Source of the DNA: Primula veris
Taxonomy: Eukaryota > Streptophyta > Magnoliopsida > Ericales > Primulaceae
NCBI GenBank assembly: GCA_963682055.1
Contig: OY821747.1
Coordinates: 18,898,258 to 18,962,257 of the forward strand
Length of the DNA: 64,000 bases
Direction of reading: 5' to 3'
Below are positions 56,601 to 64,000 of this stretch, one piece after another. The position numbers and the translations under genes were made by a program. The notes below the pieces were generated by a model. That model searched no databases. It had not been told where the DNA came from and was given only the letters and a program-made list of their open reading frames with translations. The stretch's first letter is position 1. Every line of letters begins with the position of its first letter.

Positions 56601-57566
56601 ATCATCCTGCACATAAAATGCTTCAGAATTTAGTGAAACCGAATGTTTAATCAAACTATTCAAATCACGAATTGATTTCTGACCTTGGTTTTCGGATTGG
56701 TCCTTAGACCCTTTTCCTGAACCACTTGCATTCGCGTTGTCGTTCTTTTTGCCGAAACGGCAATCCCTCTTGAAGTGGCCTGTTTTGCCACACTTCCAGC
56801 ATTCTAGTTTCGGTTTCTTGTTAGCACCGAAACTGCCCTTATTGTTCTTGAAAGCACGCTTCTTTCCTTTGTTTTTGTTGTTATCGTTCTTATCACCCTC
56901 TTCAACCATATTAACTGAGGGTCCAGCAATTTGTTTGCCCTTTCCTTTGTCATCCTCCTGCGCTCTTAGAGATTCTTCTATGCGCAAGTGACTTCCAAGT
57001 TGGATCAAAGACAGTTCGTCTTTTCCATGTTTCAGATTGTGTTTGAAATCCTTCCACGAAGGAGGCAACTTGTCTATGATGCTTGAGACAGATATTGTTT
57101 CATCCATCTTCAATCCGTGTTGTGTGAATTGTCCAAGGATTCGGAGGAGTTCATTGAATTGTTCCATGACAGACCTCGATTCAACCATTTTGTAATTGTT
57201 GAAATCGGTTACCAGGAACTTTTTACTGGATGAGTCCTCTGCCATGTACTTGGATTCGAGACAATCCCACAATTCCTTTGCAGATTCCACGTTTTGGTAA
57301 ATATCAAATAAGGGATCAGACATACCGTTAAGAATGTGCCCTCTGCAAATGTAGTCGTCGTTCTCCCACTTTGATCTGCGTCTTAGATTTTCAACCGTGT
57401 CATCCTCTACAAATTCTGGAATCGGTGTAGACAGGACGTGCACCACCTTTAACGTTGTCAACATGAAATGCATCTTCTTCTGCCAACGCCTGAAGTCTTG
57501 TCCTTGAAACTTGTCCAATTTTCTGAAATTTGTAGTCATCTCCTTGACTGTGCTTCCTCCAGCCAT
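53658..57566 (-). CDS. Copia-6 gag-pol polyprotein, 1302 residues
   Basis: A single frame from an ATG 27 nt inside the 5' LTR. Domains by residue: gag (1-250), zinc knuckle [14 protein letters not shown] (256-269), protease with [10 protein letters not shown] (326-335), integrase HHCC (about 462-496) and catalytic Asp522, Asp585 and Glu618, RT with LYVDDM (1016-1021), RNase H with Asp1180 and the TMESEFVAL segment. All key residues are present. The frame stops with TAA at 53660-53658, about 30 codons before a second stop; the intervening codons still encode the conserved LTKGL-type tail, so the final part is cut off. Otherwise it looks coding-competent. Expression would come from the LTR promoter. 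Confidence 0.96.
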   Translation of the reverse strand: MAGGSTVKEMTTNFRKLDKFQGQDFRRWQKKMHFMLTTLKVVHVLSTPIPEFVEDDTVENLRRRSKWENDDYICRGHILNGMSDPLFDIYQNVESAKELWDCLESKYMAEDSSSKKFLVTDFNNYKMVESRSVMEQFNELLRILGQFTQHGLKMDETISVSSIIDKLPPSWKDFKHNLKHGKDELSLIQLGSHLRIEESLRAQEDDKGKGKQIAGPSVNMVEEGDKNDNNKNKGKKRAFKNNKGSFGANKKPKLECWKCGKTGHFKRDCRFGKKNDNANASGSGKGSKDQSENQGQKSIRDLNSLIKHSVSLNSEAFYVQDDAIAWWIDSGATTHVCKDRFWFKNFVPMEDGSVLYMGDDHFAPVEGKGNVVLEFSSGKSITLFNVLYVPKLRKNLISGPVLNKLGYKQVCESDKYVLSKSGVFVGFGYYNNGMFMMNLNGVPNDSGSVFMSSSNVINFSLWHARLGHVHYKRMHEMSKDDLIPVFNENVEICKTCMLTKITRQPFKSITRKSVILELIHSDLCDLHATPSLGHKKYFITFIDDASRFCYVYLLHAKDEALDKFKIYKTGVEVQQNVLIKTLRTDRGGEYYDPIFFQSVGIIHETTAPYTTQQNGVAERKNRVLKEMVNAMLSYSGLSEGFWGEAMLTACYLLNRVPNKRNKTTPYELWYKKRPNLTFLRVWGCRAVVRLPDPKRKTLGEKGIACIFVGYAEHSKAYRFYVIEPNDSISINTIIESRDAIFDENCFSFIPRPKDSIPNSDESLRDDHSIDVPSETLEPRRSKRARKSRSYGSDFQLYLVEGSRDQIGTQYYYCYSIEEDPRTYDESVKSRDSVFWKEAIDEEIGSIMENNTWVLSDLPPGCKPLGCKWIFKRKMKVDGTIDKFKARLVIQGFRQKEGIDYFDTYAPVARITTIRLLIALAAIHNLVIHQMDVKTAFLNGDLEEEVYMKQPEGFVMPGNEHKVCKLVKSLYGLKQAPKQWHQKFDEVVLSNGFILNQADKCVYSKFNTSGKGVFICLYVDDMLIFGTDQNQVDKTKNFLSSKFSMKDMGEADVILGIKIKRENKGIVITQSHYIEKILKKFNYESCSPVSTPMDPGEKLMPNTGKPVDQLEYSRAIGSLMYAMISTRPDIAYAVGKLSRFTSNSSRHHWHAITRVFKYLKGTMNYGLAYMGFPLVLEGYSDASWINNAEDSSSTSGWVFLLGGGAISWASKKQTCITGSTMESEFVALAAAGKEAEWLRNLVYEIPIWPKPISPISIRCDSTATLAKAYSQIYNGKSRHLGVRHSMIRELIMNGVISIDFVRS

Positions 57567-57592
57567 GATTATCAGAAATTACTTTGTTCGTT

Positions 57593-58304
57593 TGTTAGAG
57601 ATTTAGGGTATGATAATCCTGGATAACTTCGAAGAATCGTGTTCGTACACTTTCCGAACAAAGTATTTCGACCCTATTATTGCCTGGGTTCACGAAATCT
57701 TTGTGGGGATAATTCTTGAAGAACAATCTGTTTCTGGCAAGGAGAATAGATTAGGAAATGTAGAGAGAATTTTCTTATATGTTTCTGTGTCCAAAACCGA
57801 GGCCAAATGACTTCTTATATAGGAGATCAATAACCGAAACTGAAAGCAAGCAACTGTTCCGGAAAGGAAGCAACTGTTCCGGAAATGAAGCAACTGTTCC
57901 GGAAAGGAAGCAACTGTTGGGAAAGGGTCCAACTATTCAAAATTTTCCGGAAAGGAAGCAACTGTTCCGGAAAGGAAGCAACTGTTGGGAAAGGGTCCAA
58001 CTATTCAAAATTTTCCGGAAAGTAAGCAACTGTTCGGAAAAATTTTCGCTCGGGGCGCTGCCCCGCACCCCGCCCGCTGTCCTGGCAGCGGGACCCCAGC
58101 CAGGGGCTCTCGCCCCTTGGACCCCGCCAGGGGCTTTGCCCCTTGGAACCCCGTTTCAATTATTCATATTCAATTATACGTTGGCTCGACGAGCGTGCAC
58201 TCCGCACTTCCCTAACTCGTTTCCGAGTTTAACGCATTATTGCATCGGCCTATAATAAATCACATTACTACTAAAATACATTGATGATACTAAAATCACC
58301 AACA
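57593..58304 (-). repeat. Copia-6 5' LTR
   Basis: 712 bp. No TGG-type primer binding site follows it: the minus strand reads AACGAACAAAGTAATTTC and then reaches the start codon. Confidence 0.97.
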
Positions 58305-58569
58305 GATAAGCTGTAAATTGTGATGACAATAATAGAATGAGGTTCATTAGTAAGCCATTCAGGTTAAGGATATCTTGCAGGAGAAAAGTATTGGGAAAGC
58401 ATAAGTTCCCTTAGATCTATGAACTTTATGAATTATATATTCTTTTCAAGTCGCAGTTACCGTTTACGTTGGAAAAATATATGTAACCCGCAACACATTA
58501 GATATGGAATCAAGACATCCTTGATTTATCACTATAGTACGCTCATTTTTTTTTCCCTTGGTATTACAG

Positions 58570-58783
58570 AATGCAGAAGACAATGAGTATTCTGAAGGAG
58601 TACAGCCATCTGGACTTGAGTTTGTTCTAACATATAAGGACATTGGTGGGTTGAGTGCTTCTGCGACTCTCCTGGTCTTCAATAACGAAGTAGGTTTCTC
58701 CAAGGATAACATCGAGTCCCTTTGTAGTGTTGGGCGATCTACCAAAAAGAGTCAGAGACAAAAAGGATTTATCGGCGAAAAAG
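58570..58783 (+). CDS. Exon of a NO VEIN-like HSP90-type ATPase gene (partial)
   Basis: A 214-nt exon bounded by TATTACAG|AATG and GAAAAAG|GTATT. It encodes NAEDNEYSEGVQPSGLEF, then an LLVFNNEVGFSKDNIESL segment and CSVGRSTKKSQRQKGFIGEK. These match the N box (QNAEDN), G1 box (NNE-GFS) and G2 box (GRSTKK...GYIGEKG) of the GHKL ATP-binding fold in plant NO VEIN-related proteins. Flanking exons are not found: Copia-6 lies 265 bp upstream and no continuation is recognised to the right edge, so the gene is interrupted by large introns or reduced to a fragment. Confidence 0.75.
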
Positions 58784-58810
58784 GTATTGCATTATCTGTT
58801 TATGTATTTT

Positions 58811-59188
58811 TCAGCATGTGCACTGAACATTTATTCTGCAATCAGGATTAGCCAATAGCTGTCTGTTGTAAAACCAATAACCCAAGAAAATACGAAACAA
58901 AAGTACCAAGGTTATCACAACAATCTTTTTTATGTAATTGGGGGTTTTCTGAATTAGTACCGAGTAATAAGCAGTTGTTTCTGTAGAAGAAGTTGTTACC
59001 GCAAATGTCACAATAGTTGCACACAGTAGCGGAATACTATTAACAACTCCAAGACACCTCCCAAAATGATGAGAATTTATTTCATATGAACAATTACAGA
59101 TGAAATAATGTGCCTGTGTGGATAATGGGTGGCCAGATGGGGAGGACCAAATGAAGACATTATAAGGAGCTTTATCTACTTGCAACAA
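58811..59188 (-). CDS. Unrecognised 125-codon open frame with two hydrophobic segments
   Basis: A frame on the minus strand with a Met start, hydrophobic stretches around residues 50-65 and 88-105, and several Cys and His. No family is recognised and no neighbour supports it. It may be chance within the intron of the ATPase gene. Confidence 0.15.
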   Translation of the reverse strand: MLQVDKAPYNVFIWSSPSGHPLSTQAHYFICNCSYEINSHHFGRCLGVVNSIPLLCATIVTFAVTTSSTETTAYYSVLIQKTPNYIKKIVVITLVLLFRIFLGYWFYNRQLLANPDCRINVQCTC

Positions 59189-59199
59189 ATATAGACGTG

Positions 59200-61934
59200 T
59201 GAATGTTATATATATCTATACTGGTAGTGCCTAGAGCTTAGTAAGATTATTTCATGACATGGAGATTAAAAATTTTAGAAATTGACTCATATTACTCATA
59301 TATCATGTTACTCTGCCAAATGCGGTGACACTGGTATACTAATTATTAATTACGCTTAAACAATAAAATCATTCTTTCTTTTGCCAATAGGCGGAAGAAC
59401 GAAGAATCGAACGTTAAACTCATTTATCACAAAATGATCTTTGTGTAAACTGTTTGTGATATATCCCTTACTGGCAATTTTTTATCTTGTGGACTATAAC
59501 AGACAACTTTATAGAATATCATGACTTTTGTTTATTGACCTGTAAGGTATCTTACTTTTTAAGAATGTCCAACCACTGTAAGATATTGATTGTATTTACA
59601 AATTCTTTATGCCATTGGCCAAGGCTCTTCTCATAATTCTCTGCATTAACACTTCACCGTGTGATACTTATAAATTATAATCCTTGTGGAGTTTATTGCA
59701 GAAAGGTGAAATGGTATGTGTAAAACTTTATACATTATAACATTGAGCTTATTCACAAGAGGAGATACCTACGTGTAGGCCTATGAATAAAAATACAGAC
59801 CCTCAATTTATTTTGATCTTATTAGACAAAATAGACGTAATTTCATGTATTAGCCAAATATTTAAAAGAACTCTTAAATATGCATAGCCAATAGGAAGGT
59901 TTTTATAAGCCTAAGAGTAATCATACTTCAATCTTGGTTGAGCTTCAACCAGCTCAGCACCAAATACCTTTATGGTCTTAATTAACCTATCAATATCCTG
60001 GTGAGCCTCGATGATCAAATTCTCCTTGAAAATATTTTCTAACCAGAAGTTGTATCTTTGTTTCACTGTTTAAAAGTCTGTCTGTTGTTACTATTAAATT
60101 ATTTTTGTGGCATTAGTTTTGATTGCCTAACTCGAGAGTATTGATTCATTGTTTTGAAAGAGGTAAATTGTTTACACCGGTTTCTATTTGTAATTGTTTT
60201 TACTTTGATGATATGCTTAAAATACAAGCCTCATAAATATAGTCGCGCCTGTTTTTTTTAATTATTCATCTCATTCTTCAAAAGTACAACTTTAATTGAG
60301 CCTGTCTGCTTGCATCGACACCCAACTATAATAAATGAGTTTTCTGATGAGCATTTTGACCTGGCGTGTCCAGAGCATATTGTTTAAGCCATCTGCTGTT
60401 TTTCCTAGAAATGTCCAATGTAAGATAACAGCTCATGTTAGGTAAATATCGCGGATGGAAAATATATTGTTATGGTTCAACTGGTAGGATACATTATCTG
60501 AGTTAAGTTGGTATTGGGAAATCCTATCAGGTTCTAAGAGGACTGATAAATTTGTTATAATCACCTACAGTTTTTGCTTAAAGTATATAACTGCCTGGAT
60601 CACCTAAAGCCATTGTTACTTTGCCAAATGCAGTAAGACTGGTATACAATTTAATTTCCCTTGATAGTTTTTACAGGATAGTTAATTTTTTTAATAATGA
60701 AGCGGAAACAATTGAACTTCCTGTGCCTAACCGATAGATGAAAATACCAAGGACGGAACGTTCAAAGTCGATATTTCACCTTTCGCTCGCTAAATGCCTA
60801 AGATAGTACTTTGTTTTGAACTTCTATATATATATATATATGATCAAATATAAAAATTAAACTTACTAGATTAAAATGACATGTTTTTTTATAAAATCTT
60901 AATTAAAGTTTTGAATTAATAGCAATACTTTTATGTTAAGCAATGGTTTATATACAAAAAAAAAGTAATTGATGAAGGTTATTCCTTCCTCTGTCTGCAA
61001 GCATAAGACACAGACAATCGGTATTAACCAGGCAAGAGATAAAAATAGAAGGTCTTGGTCCACGTTAGCTCGTCGATTTGCATAAAAATGAAAATGACTT
61101 GATATTGACATTGTGAAAATAGGATGTTAACACATGCTTATATGTATATATCGCGGGAAGTAGAGAGGGAGAGAGTAGAAAAGGATGTATGCCGACTATT
61201 AAGGAAGAGACGCCAACTAGAATTACCAGTGGCAAATCCAAGGCTTAGCCGGCGCCTATAACGGTTGTGCCTATGTCACTTTTTTGTCAAAACCTATCCT
61301 CTCTTTCCTCTTACTTTCGCATTCCCATTCCTTTTTTCCTTTTCCTTAGTTCTCTATTTATTTTTTATTTTGAAATGTTTCTTGTTTTATATACTGGAAT
61401 TACTCACTCGGCACTATCAGTCTCATCACTTCTTTTAAATTGTACATCCCTCCATTAATATTTGATTCATGTTGAACTAATTTAAATTTTGTAGATTTTA
61501 GCACAAATTTGCCAGGAGAACTCTTTAACACTACATAAACCAAGTGTCAGACTTCGCTTTCCACAGATGATAAAAAATTGAACTCGAGTTCTTGTTGAGT
61601 TTTGAAAAGCTTGGTCAAGCCGAGTTCAAATTTGAAACTCTATTGACAATAAAATCAATAACTTCACAAAGACCAATTGAAGATTGTGTCATCTTAAACT
61701 TTCTTGGACAAGTTATTTTAAATCTGTAATACTCCAAGTATGTTGATGAAGATAATGAAAAACCTTAGGCTAATCGAATTAGATTTGTTTTAATTTTATG
61801 AGAAATGCAGGGTTATGCATACTTCCTAGGTATTGGTGTTGGACTTTAGAATAGACTGTCTTGTGTTAACTGTGTTAATAGCATATCCTCTTGTTAATAT
61901 CATCACACGGGGTCTATATACTAATAAGTTTTTG
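59200..61934. other. Intergenic or intronic sequence
   Basis: No exon recognised. A phrase of about 35 bp (GTTACTYTGCCAAATGC...CTGGTATAC) occurs at about 59308-59340 and 60614-60645. A (TA)n run lies at 60827-60841. 61140-61270 is purine-rich and then GC-richer, without coding signs. Confidence 0.4.
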
Positions 61935-62146
61935 TCGCTATGCAAGGCCGGCCCTAGGGTCAGCCAAGTAAGCCCCTGACCTTAGGTGCCGATCAACCGA
62001 TGGGTGAAAAAAAAAAATGAAAGTAGGACACAATTTGGTTAAATCTTGAGTTTGTATTAAGTTTAAATACACTTTATGTAAATTAGGATAATTATTACAT
62101 TTTTATGCAATTTTTCTTTTGGGTATGTGTTTGAGTATTTTTTTCA

Positions 62147-62575
62147 ATGTTTTAAATAGCATTATCGTGTTGCTACATAGCGTTTTGCGGTGTATTTTTT
62201 TTTTTTGCCTAAATATATATAAATATAGCACTACATTCAGAACATCTAATCAAAATTAACTAAATATATATAAAAAAAATTGTAACTAATAATCACAAAA
62301 TGATTGTAATTGAGATGGTAGAGCACTTACTTTGTTTGCAAGAGGTTTAGAGTTTGATTTTGTTTAGCTCACAATAATTTCATTTAAATTTTGACTGCAA
62401 AAAAAATAAAAAAATTGGACTGCACCTGCTATTTACGCTACTAGTCCAATATTTCATGCTATTTGCGCTATTAGTCCCTATAACGCGAATTTAGCGTTTT
62501 TCCATCCAAATAGCGGAGAAAAACGCTATTTCGCGAACTGTAGCGCAATATAGCATGCTTTTTAAAACAATAATT
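62147..62575 (-). repeat. TAGCG-rich dispersed repeat, copy 2, nested in the hAT element
   Basis: Ends are AATGTTTTAAATAGC and, inverted, ATTGTTTTAAAAAGC. The right 170 bp match copy 1 at 51409 in the opposite direction. The left end also carries a TACATAGCGTTTTGCGG phrase, so the unit has inverted ends. Confidence 0.65.
62305..62371 (+). repeat. tRNA-derived (SINE-like) fragment
   Basis: GAGATGGTAGAGCACTTACTTTG resembles a tRNA D-arm and A-box region, and GAGGTTTAGAGTTTGATTT a decayed B box. It lies inside the TAGCG-rich repeat. It is not a functional tRNA. Confidence 0.4.
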
Positions 62576-62654
62576 TTTTTAATAAAGTAAAATAGGTGAC
62601 GAAATTTTTACGGGGCTGAGGTGCGAAAATCTTAGTGCTGGCCATGTCGCTATG

Positions 62655-64000
62655 TTTAGCCCCCTCAACTCCTTAATCTTAACTGTTACTTGTATACCGT
62701 CGCAGACTTTAAGCAAATAAGCTACATGTAGCTTCTTTAAGCTTAGAAAGAGATCATTTGTCTTAAAAAGTTTAGTTTTTCAGACTAGAAGACCGGAAGA
62801 GTTGAGCTTTTGAGCTCATAAGCCAAGTATCTACAGATTTTAAGCAAAAGCAAATAAACTGAGACTGGTTTAAAATTGAAATTCCAAATAACAAAATATT
62901 CTTATAGCCCCTCACCATCATTCCTCTTGGACCAATCATCGATACCAAATGCAGATATAGCCATGGTAGTTTTATTATATTATCAAAGAGAATAAGTCTA
63001 TTTCAGTTGGGCCGGCTCCTAAGGCTGTGGGTCCAACCCTTAAAAATTGTTTCCTAGTGCCATCGGATATTTAAATTCAGGCTTTATTATTTGGAGATTA
63101 CAGCTTTACTTCTTTTTTTTTTACATGTTGGTGAAGGATTAGTTCATTGGTTTATACAGTTACGTTGCGTCTAGACAACGTAAACCTCTAATTTAATAAG
63201 ATTTAGTGTGTTTAACATTCCCAAACTTATGTTCTGGTTGTGCACTCATGAAACTTAAATCTTCTAAACGTTTAATGTGTAGTTTTTCTCTATGTCACTC
63301 TTATTTTATGCTACAAGTCAAGTTCAAATTTTAAGTTTTGTTGCTTTCATTGAAATCTTCAGTTTTTTGTATCGCTTTGTTGGTAGCCTAGCTCAAGGCA
63401 ACAACTTAAAAAAAAAAAAAAAGGTACAAAAGTTTTAGATAAGTAGATGTCTTCAGAACCGTAATAGTATATATCAGTCGGTCTAATAATTCCTCAAATA
63501 TATTGAATATAGTTTCAATTTTAAACTTGACAGAGTGATGCACCAAGCACTTGTTAGATGTGTTTGCACCTGTAGAAACATAACAGACACTCGTTAGAGG
63601 CAGACATCTATGATGTCACGTACACTTGTTTGAAGTTTTGCACCTATGGGACTAGTCTTCATAGCAAACACTTGTGCAATATGAATATCATAAGATGTAA
63701 TTTCACACCTATGAAACAAGCATTTGTTACACCATTTTGTCTACTTTTACTGGTTCCAGCAGCCAACTAAGAAAATCATTAGCTTTTGTTCTTTAATTCT
63801 TTTTTTTGTTTGAATAGCTTTTTTCATTTCCCTAACAAAACTAGATTTAGTATATAGGTTAAGCTCGGATGTAGTTCAGTTTAGTATCTTCCAAGCAGCT
63901 GAAAACAAATTCATGCATTGTCTTCATTTCTTTTTTCCTTCAAAATAAACCAAACGAAACGACAATACCCTTGTATGAGTTAAGAAACAGATTGCAGAGA
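62655..64000. other. Right edge: no gene recognised, weak repeats
   Basis: AT-rich sequence without exons I can support. At 63536-63725 the phrases CACTTGTT(A/T)GA, GCACCTRT and AAACAAGCA recur at about 55-60-bp spacing, a possible degenerate tandem repeat. Confidence 0.4.

Larger units (their letters stand above)
52299..58304 (-). mobile_element. Copia-6: young full-length Ty1/Copia retrotransposon, 6006 bp
   Basis: LTRs of 712 bp (52299-53010 and 57593-58304) differ at about six positions. A perfect TSD GATAA lies at 52294-52298 and 58305-58309. The tract AAAATGGGGGGGATT precedes the 3' LTR on the minus strand. One uninterrupted frame covers gag to RNase H. LTR identity and the perfect TSD mark it as the most recent large insertion here. 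It landed 265 bp upstream of the NO VEIN-like exon. Confidence 0.98.
61943..62646. mobile_element. hAT-like element with 8-bp TSD, 704 bp
   Basis: Ends CAAGGCCGGCCCTAGG and, on the other strand, CATGGCCAGCACTAAG match at 12 of 16 positions and resemble hAT termini. The direct repeat TCGCTATG flanks the element at 61935-61942 and 62647-62654, the 8-bp size of hAT targets. No transposase is present. A second repeat (62147-62575) is nested inside. Confidence 0.85.

Noticed and set aside
53779..56991. Several plus-strand frames opposite the Copia-6 polyprotein
   Set aside because: Antisense shadows; the minus-strand frame carries all conserved motifs.

Overview
The window is eukaryotic nuclear DNA, almost certainly from a flowering plant. 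It is AT-rich, its genes are split by GT-AG introns, and it is dominated by Ty1/Copia LTR retrotransposons with Mutator-like and hAT-like MITEs, Helitrons, a LINE tail and a Ty3/Gypsy fragment. The Copia-6 polyprotein and the 3' repeats of Copia-2 to Copia-5 look like families common in asterids. Asteraceae is my best guess, by recall of family resemblance only.

Layout. 1-4392: eroded Ty3/Gypsy material on the minus strand: an LTR-like block with an internal tandem duplication, degenerate coding sequence, a broken gag, a PBS and a 532-bp LTR. 5011-5561: exons of a small minus-strand gene, weakly F-box-like. 5602-12649: Copia-1 (+), complete, TSD GGACC. 12788-13882: TOM20-like gene 1 (-). 14080-21506: Copia-2 (-), TSD AAAAC. 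22026-24524: TOM20-like gene 2 (-), its introns holding two or three MITEs and an RTE-type LINE tail. 24819-30814: Copia-3 (+). 30958-31292: Helitron. 32170-33010: 21-bp minisatellite. 33235-39849: Copia-4 (+), TSD ATTTT. 41784-43625: Copia-5 (-), a deletion derivative with TSD ATATT and a Helitron in one LTR. 46161-48913: an element with long terminal inverted repeats carrying a plant-mobile-domain gene. 52299-58304: Copia-6 (-), young, with a 1302-codon open frame, TSD GATAA. 58570-58783: one exon of a NO VEIN-like HSP90-type ATPase gene (+). 61943-62646: a hAT-like element with an 8-bp TSD and a nested repeat.

The six delimited Copia elements cover about 35 kb, more than half of the window. 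Host genes survive as short exon groups between them: two neighbouring TOM20-like paralogues with matching exon lengths and phases, and one ATPase exon.

Most interesting signals. (i) Copia-2, -3, -4 and -5 carry arrays of small hairpins in the 3' untranslated region; stem sequences differ from unit to unit yet stay paired, while the loops are constant. (ii) Copia-3 and Copia-4 share a deletion removing the reverse-transcriptase YVDD region and share many other coding lesions, so they probably descend from an already dead ancestor moved in trans. (iii) A 9-bp-stem hairpin in the 5' leader is kept in all three long members of that family. (iv) Copia-1 appears to place its gag start codon and a splice donor inside the LTR. 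(v) A palindrome-rich TIR element carries a PMD gene. All coordinates come from reading the sequence by eye; no alignment or search was run.
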